From a virus: 40,503 nucleotides of DNA. The notes beneath the pieces are model-generated. The model was not told where the DNA came from, made no database searches, and saw nothing but the letters and a program-made list of their open reading frames with translations. The translations under genes and the position numbers were made by a program. Shown here piece by piece: positions 1-5,758 of the stretch. The stretch's first letter is position 1. Each line of letters begins with the position of its first letter. Location: positions 1 to 40,503 of IMG/VR virus record IMGVR_UViG_3300045912_000375. One strand, given 5' to 3'.

Positions 1-127
1 AACGCACTTATGAAATCCGGGGGTGACCTCATCCGAAACTTGGACGACCTGAAGATACTCGCCGGGATGCTGGTCAAGTCCGGCCTGTTGCCCAGCGCCG
101 TTCGCACCCCCGAAGCCGCCGCCGCCA
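1..127. repeat. Terminal direct repeat (circular assembly overlap), left copy
   Basis: Bases 1-127 are identical to 40377-40503. An exact overlap of 127 bases is typical of a circular contig cut open by an assembler rather than a biological terminal repeat. The unique genome is therefore 40376 bp and features must be read across the join. It could also reflect a circularly permuted, headful-packaged phage. Confidence 0.93.
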
Positions 128-759
128 TAATCCTGAAGGGCCGCGAAGTGGGGATGCCCGTAATGGAATCGTTTGCCCTGATCAACGTCATCCAGGGCAA
201 GCCGACTATCGCACCTCAGGGAATGCTGGCCCTGGCCCGGCGCTCCCGCCAGTTGGAAGACATCAAAATCCGAGACGACGGTGAGACCTGCACCGTCGCC
301 CTCAAGCGGGTTGGCGAAGAGCCGCACACCACCACGTTTAGCCAGGCCGATGCTGCGGCGATGGGCCTGGCGGGCAAAGACAACTGGAAGAAACAGCCGG
401 CCGTCATGCGCCAGTGGCGCGCCGTCTCAGCGGCCTGCCGCATCGTTTTCCCGGATGTCATCGGCGGCATGTACACGCCTGAGGAGTTGGGCGCGGACGT
501 GGACGCCGAAGGCGAAATCGTTGACGCGCCGAACGGGGTCATCGAGCGTGAGCGCGAGTTGAATGGTGGCGGCAATGGCGCGGAGCCTATCGTTGACGAC
601 CGCACGCGCTGGGCCGCATTCGTGGCACAGACCGGGGCGACGCTGCTGCACATCCAGGCCGCCTTGGGCGTGGAGAAGGTGAGCGAGTGGCTGGCCGCCG
701 ACCCGGCCCGCACCCTGGACGACGCTATTGGGTTGGTCGAACAACAGGTGACAGCATGA
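1..759 (+). CDS. RecT-family single-strand annealing protein (5' end continues across the circular join)
   Basis: The frame is open from base 1. The natural start is the GTG at 40374, preceded by an AAGGAG site, giving 253 aa; the internal ATG at base 10 has no comparable ribosome site. The protein matches the RecT/phage recombinase pattern: a G-R-E-x-G-M-P-x-M segment followed by I-Q-G-K-P and M-L-A-L-A near residues 45-80, then N-W-K-K near residue 129 and a C-R-I-V-F-P-D-V-I-G-G-M-Y-T-P-E-E stretch near residues 148-165. RecT proteins anneal complementary single strands during phage replication and recombination. Its stop overlaps the next start (ATGA). It is probably paired functionally with the primase, helicase and RusA-like genes downstream; no RecE or lambda-type exonuclease was seen. 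Confidence 0.85.
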   Translation, partial: NALMKSGGDLIRNLDDLKILAGMLVKSGLLPSAVRTPEAAAAIILKGREVGMPVMESFALINVIQGKPTIAPQGMLALARRSRQLEDIKIRDDGETCTVALKRVGEEPHTTTFSQADAAAMGLAGKDNWKKQPAVMRQWRAVSAACRIVFPDVIGGMYTPEELGADVDAEGEIVDAPNGVIERERELNGGGNGAEPIVDDRTRWAAFVAQTGATLLHIQAALGVEKVSEWLAADPARTLDDAIGLVEQQVTA

Positions 760-1016
760 GCAACCCATCCTGGTACGCCGCCTCCGGCCCTGACCCGTAT
801 TACGACGGCGGGGCTAGCCAGGAGCGCGCCGACGCCGCCGAGTGGCTGGCGACGTTCCGCACCTACTCGGCCGGCGACGCCGAGCCGCCCGGCGGCGGCC
901 CTAAGAGTTGGGGCGACCCGCCGGCGCTGGGCGCCTGGGACGCGGTGGTCATGGCGTGGTGGGATTTCCTGGACATCTGCGAGGAGTTGTTTCCCGATGA
1001 GCCGACTGCTGAGTAA
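756..1016 (+). CDS. Hypothetical protein, 86 aa
   Basis: Begins at an ATG that overlaps the stop of the RecT-like gene (ATGA), so translation is probably coupled. It is acidic and rich in Trp, Gly and Pro, with a W-W-D-F-L-D near the C-terminus and no motif I recognise. Its last 20 bases overlap the start of the next gene. A longer reading from 687 is possible but would run deep into the recombinase gene. Function unknown. Confidence 0.7.
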   Translation: MSNPSWYAASGPDPYYDGGASQERADAAEWLATFRTYSAGDAEPPGGGPKSWGDPPALGAWDAVVMAWWDFLDICEELFPDEPTAE

Positions 1017-1623
1017 CATCACTGCCGACAGCCTGTTCAAGTACACGGGCGCGCGCGGCGAAGCCGTCAACGGCGGCAACGGTAAGTGGTTCTTGCCGCA
1101 TGGGTCGCGCCCCGGCAAGTGGATGCCGCCTATCAGCGGCAAGCTGGAGCCGTGCGCCAACGGCTACCACCTGTGCCGGTTGACTGACCTGCTCCAGTGG
1201 AACGGGCCGGCGCTGTGGGTGGCCGAGGCGCGCGGCGAACGGGTAGACGACGATGATAAGATCGTCGTCCGCGAGGCGCGCCTTGTGGCGCGCGTGAAAA
1301 CCTGGAACGAGCGCACCATGCGCCTGTTTGCCTGCGACTGCGCCGAGCGGGCGCTGGGCATGTTCGAGGCGCAGTATCCTGATGACATGCGGCCGAGGCG
1401 TGCTATCGAGACCGCGCGCCGACACGCCAATGGCGAGGCCACGGTGGAGGAGTTGGCCGCCGCCAGGGACGCCTCCGGGGACGCCTGGGACGCCGCCGCC
1501 GCCGCCTGGGCCGCCGCCAGGGACGCCTCCGGGGACGCCAGGGACGCCGCCAGGGCCGCCGAGCGCACATGGCAGTCGGCGCGTCTGCTGGCCTACCTGC
1601 GCGGGGACGTGGGGGCGGCGTGA
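997..1623 (+). CDS. Phage protein with Ala-rich C-terminal repeats (immunity-like/DUF7666-like family)
   Basis: 208 aa. Residues 1-90 resemble the short phage domain often starting with a K-Y-x-G or F-K-Y-T-G motif (DUF7666-like). Residues about 105-140 contain W-N-E-R-T-M-R-L-F-A-C-D-C-A followed by R-R-A-I-E-T-A-R-R-H-A-N-G-E-A-T, a pattern seen in many phage and bacterial proteins annotated as putative immunity or Imm5-like. The remainder is a degenerate repeat of A-R-D-A-S-G-D-A type units, encoded by nearly tandem DNA at 1465-1560. The gene overlaps its predecessor by 20 bases. The role in phage is unknown; the family assignment is from memory of the motif and moderately sure. Confidence 0.7.
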   Translation: MSRLLSNITADSLFKYTGARGEAVNGGNGKWFLPHGSRPGKWMPPISGKLEPCANGYHLCRLTDLLQWNGPALWVAEARGERVDDDDKIVVREARLVARVKTWNERTMRLFACDCAERALGMFEAQYPDDMRPRRAIETARRHANGEATVEELAAARDASGDAWDAAAAAWAAARDASGDARDAARAAERTWQSARLLAYLRGDVGAA

Positions 1624-1628
1624 CTACG

Positions 1629-1700
1629 TGCCAGCGAGATTGACTCTCCGGGTGATGGCCGGCCGGCCTCCCGTGCCCGTTCGATTCGGGCAGCTGGCAA
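1629..1700 (+). other. tRNA-like 3' half (degenerate tRNA or attP-like sequence)
   Basis: Bases 1675-1691 form a canonical T-arm: a 5-bp stem closing a TTCGATT loop, with the conserved G-T-T-C-G-A-T-T-C. TGCCAGC at 1629-1635 pairs perfectly with GCTGGCA at 1693-1699, as an acceptor stem would. No anticodon stem with a 7-base loop can be drawn in between, the D-arm is aberrant, and there is no CCA. It is therefore not a working tRNA; a decayed tRNA, a tRNA mimic or an attachment core are alternatives. Confidence 0.35.
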
Positions 1701-1724
1701 CTGTCTGCGGGGCGGACGTGGTGC

Positions 1725-1753
1725 TTGACGCGCCCGCCGGGTGAGCGTATAAT
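1725..1753 (+). promoter_or_regulatory. Sigma70-type promoter for the first structured leader
   Basis: TTGACG at 1725-1730, a 17-base spacer and a consensus TATAAT at 1748-1753. The expected start of transcription is near 1760, which coincides with the 5' base of the first hairpin of the leader. Confidence 0.8.
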
Positions 1754-1759
1754 GACCTC

Positions 1760-1889
1760 GCCCGCACACACAAGAGCGGGCCGGCTGTGGCAAGCCTCTG
1801 AGTGGCCGCCTTTTTTCACGGTGGCCGGGGAATGGGTTCACTCAGGCCCTTGCCACCCCCGACACCGTGAAGAAAGGCGGTTTTTGTTT
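1760..1889 (+). ncRNA. Structured leader RNA 1: interleaved A-B-A'-B' inverted repeats ending in a terminator
   Basis: About 130 nt between a consensus promoter and the small gene at 1908. A 5' hairpin pairs GCCCGC (1760-1765) with GCGGGC (1776-1781). Arm A (1787-1804) pairs with A' (1839-1856) as 8 bp, a 2x2 internal loop, then 8 bp. Arm B (1806-1823) pairs with B' (1863-1880) over 18 bp including one U-G pair (1814 with 1872) that would be A-C on the other strand, so the RNA is read from the plus strand. B:B' is followed by TTTTTGTTT, as in an intrinsic terminator. The arms alternate A-B-A'-B', so A:A' and B:B' are either a pseudoknot or, more likely given the 1- and 6-base connecting loops, mutually exclusive. 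I infer an attenuator or a small RNA; no known family recognised. Confidence 0.72.
1806..1889 (+). terminator. Intrinsic terminator of leader RNA 1 (B:B')
   Basis: An 18-bp stem (1806-1823 with 1863-1880) is directly followed by a T-rich tract at 1881-1889. The large loop contains arm A', whose pairing with upstream arm A would compete with the terminator. Confidence 0.65.
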
Positions 1890-1907
1890 ACCAGGGGACG
1901 GTGCACG

Positions 1908-2036
1908 ATGACAACGTTCGACCCCCAATTGAGCAGAGCAATTGACCGGGCCATCCTCCGCGTGGAAAACTCGCGTGGGCTGGCCCGTTTCTTTTGGCGC
2001 ATCTGGAAAGCATGGTTGGAAAGGCGCATTCCGTGA
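1908..2036 (+). CDS. Small basic protein, 42 aa
   Basis: Starts at ATG 1908 with AGGGGA at 1893-1898 as ribosome site, 19 bases after the leader terminator tract. The peptide is basic and amphipathic, with a W-R-I-W-K-A-W-L-E-R-R-I-P C-terminus. Its stop overlaps the GTG start of the primase (GTGA at 2033-2036), suggesting that it couples primase translation to the leader. No family recognised; it might be a regulatory leader peptide rather than a functional protein. Confidence 0.6.
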   Translation: MTTFDPQLSRAIDRAILRVENSRGLARFFWRIWKAWLERRIP

Positions 2037-2956
2037 AGCCCGACCCGCGCGTGCCCGCCGCCCTGTTCGCCCGCTACGGTTTCGACGGGGCGCGCTTCGT
2101 CCGCTCAGACCGCAAGAGCGTGCGCGGTCCGTGCCCTATCTGCGGCGGCAAGCGCCGCATGGTTGTGTTTCTGGACCGCCCCAATCCTAACTTCGAGTGC
2201 CTCTGCGGCTACACCGGTTTCATGGATGACAAGTCCCTGACGCCCGACGCCCTGGCAGAATTGAAAGCGAACGCAGAACGAGCGGCGCGCGAACGAGAGC
2301 GGAAAGTGCGGGAACGACTGGCCGAGTTCACCACCGCCGAACTGTGGCAGGAGTGCCACCGCCGTCTGGGAGAGGAGCAGCGCGCCTGGTGGACAGCCCA
2401 GGGCATCCCGCCCGACTGGCAAAATTTCTACCAGCTAGGGTACACGCCCGATCGGCTATTCGTGGGAGACGCCGGCCCGTTCCACCGGCCCGCTTACACC
2501 ATACCGATATTCGCTGAGGGCTGGCAGGCCGTCAACACGCAGTATCGCATCGTCGATCCGCCGCCGGGGTGCGGCAAGTATCGGCAGGAGCCGGGCCTGC
2601 CTGCTGCTGCGTTCCTGAGCAGGCCCGACCTGCCGCTGCCCGACAGCATGATCGTGGTTGAAGGCGCGAAGAAGGCCGCCGTGCTGTGCGCCCGCCTGCC
2701 GAAATCGCCGCAGATCGCAGGGCTGCCGGGCGCGCGCAGTTGGGCCGGCCTGGACGAACGCCTGGCCGAGTGCGGGCGCGTGTGGGTGATGCTCGACCCG
2801 GACGCCAGAGAGGCCGCCTACGCCCTGGCCCGCTCCATTGGCCCAGCCGCCCGCGTCGTAGAAACACCGTGCAAGCCGGACGATTGGACGCTGCGCTACG
2901 GCGCAACGCCCGAACATTTCCGCGCCGCATTCCGCTACGCCAAGCCGGTGAGGTGA
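2033..2956 (+). CDS. DNA primase with zinc finger and TOPRIM-like domain
   Basis: 307 aa from the GTG at 2033, chosen for its GTGA overlap with the preceding stop and an AAAGG site; in-frame starts at TTG 1994 and ATG 2012 are alternatives. A zinc-binding motif C-P-I-C (34-37) with C-L-C (56-58) is followed by a charged helical linker. A TOPRIM-like core follows, with M-I-V-V-E-G-A-K-K-A-A near residues 206-216 and V-M-L-D-P-D-A near 255. This order matches DnaG-type and phage primases, which lay down RNA primers at the replication fork. The TOPRIM part is short and no helicase domain is fused; the separate helicase at 4060 probably completes the set. Transcription most likely depends on the attenuator-like leader upstream. 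Confidence 0.85.
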   Translation: MKPDPRVPAALFARYGFDGARFVRSDRKSVRGPCPICGGKRRMVVFLDRPNPNFECLCGYTGFMDDKSLTPDALAELKANAERAARERERKVRERLAEFTTAELWQECHRRLGEEQRAWWTAQGIPPDWQNFYQLGYTPDRLFVGDAGPFHRPAYTIPIFAEGWQAVNTQYRIVDPPPGCGKYRQEPGLPAAAFLSRPDLPLPDSMIVVEGAKKAAVLCARLPKSPQIAGLPGARSWAGLDERLAECGRVWVMLDPDAREAAYALARSIGPAARVVETPCKPDDWTLRYGATPEHFRAAFRYAKPVR

Positions 2957-2970
2957 TGCTTGACATCGTG

Positions 2971-2979
2971 TGCTATACT
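2971..2979 (+). promoter_or_regulatory. Extended -10 promoter for the second structured leader
   Basis: TGCTATACT matches an extended -10 element (TGnTATAAT). A TTGACA lies at 2960-2965 but only 8 bases upstream, too close to serve as its -35. The predicted start near 2986 falls on the first base of arm A of the leader. Confidence 0.5.
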
Positions 2980-2985
2980 AGAAGT

Positions 2986-3100
2986 GCTTAGGGAATCGGA
3001 GGGCGTGTTTTTGTTCTCCCACATAGAGCCGTTGCTTTGCGCGCGCCCCGATTCCCTAAGCAAGAACCGGAGAACCGCAAGGCAACGGCTTTATGTTTTG
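2986..3100 (+). ncRNA. Structured leader RNA 2: same A-B-A'-B' topology as leader RNA 1
   Basis: Arm A (2986-2999) pairs perfectly over 14 bp with A' (3048-3061). Arm B (3021-3041) pairs with B' (3076-3096) over 21 bp including two G-U pairs (3036 with 3081, 3026 with 3091) that exist only in plus-strand RNA. The arms alternate A-B-A'-B', and B' runs into a T-rich tract (3091-3099), so B:B' resembles an intrinsic terminator and A:A' its competitor. The primary sequence is unlike leader RNA 1 although topology, stem lengths, promoter position and placement before a replication-region gene agree. Connecting loops are 21, 6 and 14 bases, less constrained than in leader 1, so a true pseudoknot is conceivable. 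No known RNA family recognised. Confidence 0.72.
3021..3100 (+). terminator. Intrinsic terminator-like hairpin of leader RNA 2 (B:B')
   Basis: A stem of up to 21 bp (3021-3041 with 3076-3096) whose 3' side merges into TTTATGTTTT. The T tract is broken by A and G, so termination is probably partial, which suits regulated read-through into the gene at 3110. Confidence 0.5.
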
Positions 3101-3109
3101 GAGGGCGCA

Positions 3110-3409
3110 ATGAAGAACTCTCATGGATGGATATATTTTCTGCGCGGCCCTGGGGGATTGGTAAAGATTGGGAAGACCAAACGCGAGCCAACACAAAGGA
3201 TAGCGGAATATTCCCCCCTGCTGCCGTTCACAACTGAACTCATATTGTCAATCCCAGTAACAGACCTGAATCAATGCGAGAGATTGTTTCATTCCATACA
3301 CACGGCTAATCGCGTTCGGGGAGAGTGGTTTAATTTTTCCGATGAGGAACTCAATGCACTGGTTTCTTACTGGGAAGAGAAGAACGCGAACAACGGCTTC
3401 GAGATGTAA
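3110..3409 (+). CDS. GIY-YIG-like protein of the T5orf172/MUG113 type
   Basis: 99 aa from ATG 3110, with GGAGGG at 3100-3105 as ribosome site. Residues 7-22 read W-I-Y-F-L-R-G-P-G-G-L-V-K-I-G-K, the I-Y-F-L...V-K-I-G-K-T signature of the T5orf172 branch of GIY-YIG domains. A conserved Arg follows (Q-R-I-A-E-Y), then a C-E-R-L-F-H helix and the R-G-E-W-F segment with the expected catalytic Glu. Such proteins are putative nucleases of phages and mobile elements, with unknown targets in most cases. Its DNA is visibly poorer in GC than its neighbours, suggesting recent acquisition. It lies directly after leader RNA 2, so the leader may control it together with the replication genes that follow. 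Confidence 0.8.
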   Translation: MKNSHGWIYFLRGPGGLVKIGKTKREPTQRIAEYSPLLPFTTELILSIPVTDLNQCERLFHSIHTANRVRGEWFNFSDEELNALVSYWEEKNANNGFEM

Positions 3410-3410
3410 G

Positions 3411-4070
3411 ATGAGCGTCGTCGCCAGTGCAGCCGTTTGGAAGAACTCGCGTGCAAAGGGCAATCAGTTGTTGGTCATGCTTGCCCTAGCCGACTTCGCC
3501 CGTGACGATGGGCACTGCTGGCCGTCCATTGACACCGTTTCCAAGTATGCTCGTATCGGACGCCGAGCCACGCAACGGGCGATACGTACCCTGGTCGAGG
3601 CAGGCGAACTGTCCATTGACGAAGGCGGGGGGCGGCACAAGACAAATACCTACCGCATTCTAATAATCGAAAAGGGCGTCAAAGAAACGCTGTTTAATTT
3701 GACCGAAAGGGCGTCGTTACTGACCGAAAGGGCGGCCCCAGCGACACCCGATCCGTTATTAACCATTAAGAACCGTAAGGGGCGCAAGCGCACCCCACCG
3801 GTGAAAACTGAAACACCCGAGGCGGTGGAAGCTTACAGGCGGGCAACACAACGCTACCCGAATAAGGCCACTTGGTCGGTGATCTCCGAGACGGTTGGAG
3901 AAGACGTGGCACGCTGGGAAAAGACCGTCGGCGCATACGTCTTGATGGGGTGGAACCCGGCGAACGTGTCTGGGATGCTCGAATACTTCAAACGCGGTGA
4001 GATACCCGCGCCGGGCCAAAAGAACGGCTCGAATACCCATACCGGCATGAGGTTGCCCGATGGCATCTAG
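3411..4070 (+). CDS. Winged-helix replication initiator / helicase-loader-like protein
   Basis: 219 aa from ATG 3411, one base after the previous stop. Residues 1-85 form a typical phage HTH_36-type winged helix: K-G-N-Q-L-L-V-M-L-A-L-A-D-F-A, then H-C-W-P-S-I-D-T-V, then R-A-T-Q-R-A-I-R-T-L and G-R-H-K-T-N-T-Y. A low-complexity linker precedes a helical C-terminal part with W-N-P-A-N-V-S-G-M-L-E-Y. This layout is common for phage replisome organisers that bind the origin and recruit the helicase encoded next. Its stop overlaps the helicase start by 11 bases, supporting coupled expression. Confidence 0.78.
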   Translation: MSVVASAAVWKNSRAKGNQLLVMLALADFARDDGHCWPSIDTVSKYARIGRRATQRAIRTLVEAGELSIDEGGGRHKTNTYRILIIEKGVKETLFNLTERASLLTERAAPATPDPLLTIKNRKGRKRTPPVKTETPEAVEAYRRATQRYPNKATWSVISETVGEDVARWEKTVGAYVLMGWNPANVSGMLEYFKRGEIPAPGQKNGSNTHTGMRLPDGI

Positions 4071-5043
4071 ACCCGAGGCATTCCGGCCGGACGACGTGCT
4101 GTTCACCCCGCCTGAGGCGGCGACGGCGACGGCCGAGGCCCTGGCCTACCGCCGTGAGCACCGGGACGAGGGCATTTACCTGGGCATTCGGGAAGTGGAT
4201 CAGTACCTGACGCCCGTTCTGCCTGACAATCTCGTGACCATCCTGGGCCGGCCGTCGGCTGGCAAGACCGGGCTGATGATGTGGTGGGCGCGGAACGAGG
4301 CGCACAAAATCTATCGGCGCGGCGAAACCGGCAAGGTGGTGGTGTACGTGACCTACGAGCAGGGGGTGGAAGACCTGATGGCTTTCAACGTGGCCGCCGA
4401 CAAGGGCCTGGGCATTGACAGGATGGCCGCCGGAAAGTTGAGCGACGACCAATGGGGCGACGTGATGCGCTCCCTGACCGGCGCGGTGACTCTGCCGCTC
4501 GTCATCATCGGACATAGCGCGCAGAAGCGCCGCCGCCGCCCGCGCCTGACCCTGACCAACGTCGCCGATACCCTGGCCTACATGGTGGACGAATTGAAAC
4601 TGATGCCGCACATGATTTTTGTGGACTACTTGCAGCGCATCCCTGGAGAGAAATATGCAGGCGACCGGCGCATGGAGGTAAGCGAGAACCTCGACCGCTG
4701 CAAGGACGGGGCGCTGGCATTCGGCGCGCCATGGGTGGTGGGGGTACAGGCCAAGCGGGAAGTGGATCAGCGCGCCGTGCCCGTGCCGGCGCTGGCCGAC
4801 GGCCAGGAGACAGCCAACATTGAGCAGGCCAGCGACAAGGTGCTGGGCATCGTGCGCCCGTGCAAGTACCGGAAGGACGGGGAGCAGTTCGGCTCGGTGA
4901 CGGTGCGCGGCAAGAACCAGATGCACATCAGCCTGCTGAAACAGAAGTTGGGGCGCGACAACGAGTCGGCCTGGATCGAGTTCGATCCGGCATATAACCG
5001 GCTGTTGGAGAAAGAGGTACTCGCGTATGACGGCTTGCACTAG
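4060..5043 (+). CDS. DnaB-like / RecA-fold replicative helicase ATPase
   Basis: 327 aa. Walker A is G-R-P-S-A-G-K-T-G (residues 63-71). A Y-E-Q segment follows V-V-V-Y-V-T, and Walker B is M-I-F-V-D-Y-L-Q-R-I (about 184-193). Late motifs include V-G-V-Q-A-K-R-E-V and K-N-Q-M-H-I-S-L-L-K-Q-K. This is the C-terminal ATPase of DnaB-type hexameric helicases; the usual N-terminal primase-binding domain is missing or reduced to about 40 residues. It presumably unwinds the phage fork with the primase at 2033 and the initiator at 3411. The gene overlaps its predecessor and ends with TAG, one of several genuine TAG stops here. Confidence 0.88.
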   Translation: MASRPEAFRPDDVLFTPPEAATATAEALAYRREHRDEGIYLGIREVDQYLTPVLPDNLVTILGRPSAGKTGLMMWWARNEAHKIYRRGETGKVVVYVTYEQGVEDLMAFNVAADKGLGIDRMAAGKLSDDQWGDVMRSLTGAVTLPLVIIGHSAQKRRRRPRLTLTNVADTLAYMVDELKLMPHMIFVDYLQRIPGEKYAGDRRMEVSENLDRCKDGALAFGAPWVVGVQAKREVDQRAVPVPALADGQETANIEQASDKVLGIVRPCKYRKDGEQFGSVTVRGKNQMHISLLKQKLGRDNESAWIEFDPAYNRLLEKEVLAYDGLH

Positions 5044-5079
5044 GTCGCGCGTGTCGGCCCTGCCCGATTGGAGGCTGCG

Positions 5080-5160
5080 GTGAGCGCGCTGGCGCAGGCC
5101 GACGCGGCCCGCCTGCCGCTGGCCGGGCCGGCATGCCGCCGGCGCTGGCCGAACTGCTGA
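5080..5160 (+). CDS. Possible 26-aa peptide in the gap before the 5168 gene
   Basis: GTG at 5080 has a GGAGG site at 5070-5074 and opens a 26-aa Ala/Arg-rich frame. An overlapping short frame (ATG 5133 to TAA 5168) ends on the start of the next gene and reads like a helical C-terminus. The two frames differ by one register, so this may be a small gene broken by a frameshift, or a leader peptide. Weak evidence. Confidence 0.25.
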   Translation: MSALAQADAARLPLAGPACRRRWPNC

Positions 5161-5167
5161 GGGAGTA

Positions 5168-5758
5168 ATGTTAAAACCATCCGCGTCTGAACGGTTGCCA
5201 GAGTTCCGGGCCTACGAAGATTTAGTTGCGTTCTGCCTGGCGGCCCGCGAGCAGCGTGACGACGCCAGCTGGATCATCGGCGACGCCCTGGCCGAGTACA
5301 TCCGGCCCGCGCCCAACGGGGGGCGCCCACCCGCGTGGGCCGAGGGGCGCACCGTCGCTGCCGTGGCCCGCGACCTGGGCATAGCGGCCAGCACCGCCAG
5401 CGGACTGATGCACAATGCCCGCTTCTGGCCGCCGCGCCAGCGCGCCGACTTCCCGCCTCAGGTGAGTTGGTATCGGGCCAGCGAGGCGCGCCGCCGCTGC
5501 GGCTGGCGGCCAACCGCCGGAGATCCGACGCCGGAGCAGCGCGCCCTGGCCTGGCGCTTCATCGGCGAGTACGCCGAAGAGACGCCAGCGCCCGCGCGCC
5601 AGCCGCGCCCGCTGGCCGAGGCGCTGGACGCGGAGCACGCGCGCCTCATGCGCCTGGCCGAGCAGGCGGGGCCGGGCGCGATAGCCGACGCGTTGAAGCG
5701 GGCCTGCTACTACGTGCAGGCGGCCCGGGCGCGGGCAGAGGAGAGTGGACGATGTTGA
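5168..5758 (+). CDS. Hypothetical protein with helix-turn-helix-like segment, 196 aa
   Basis: The N-terminal half contains G-R-T-V-A-A-V-A-R-D-L-G-I-A-A-S-T-A-S-G (about residues 60-79), which reads like a helix-turn-helix. It is followed by R-F-W-P-P-R and S-W-Y-R-A-S-E. The C-terminal part is helical and charged. Start ATG 5168 follows GGGAG in the preceding bases. It sits between the helicase and the RusA-like gene, so a DNA-binding role in replication or regulation is plausible but inferred. Confidence 0.7.
   Translation: MLKPSASERLPEFRAYEDLVAFCLAAREQRDDASWIIGDALAEYIRPAPNGGRPPAWAEGRTVAAVARDLGIAASTASGLMHNARFWPPRQRADFPPQVSWYRASEARRRCGWRPTAGDPTPEQRALAWRFIGEYAEETPAPARQPRPLAEALDAEHARLMRLAEQAGPGAIADALKRACYYVQAARARAEESGRC

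Noticed and set aside
216-1160. Long minus-strand reading frame opposite the RecT-like gene
   Set aside because: It is the antisense shadow of high-GC coding DNA, with no ribosome site and low-complexity Ala/Arg/Ser content.
1629-1700. Complete tRNA gene
   Set aside because: T-arm and acceptor fit, but no anticodon stem with a 7-base loop and no normal D-arm can be drawn.
1787-1880. Full-length H-type pseudoknot with both long stems of leader 1 formed together
   Set aside because: The connecting loops of 1 and 6 bases cannot span stems of 16-18 bp; competing structures or a partial pseudoknot are more reasonable.
2960-2979. TTGACA at 2960 as the -35 of the promoter with TATACT at 2974
   Set aside because: The spacer is only 8 bases; I treat TGCTATACT as an extended -10 element instead.
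3988-5040. 350-residue minus-strand frame opposite the helicase gene
   Set aside because: His/Val-rich shadow of the plus-strand ATPase, whose Walker motifs are clear; no coding signature on the minus strand.
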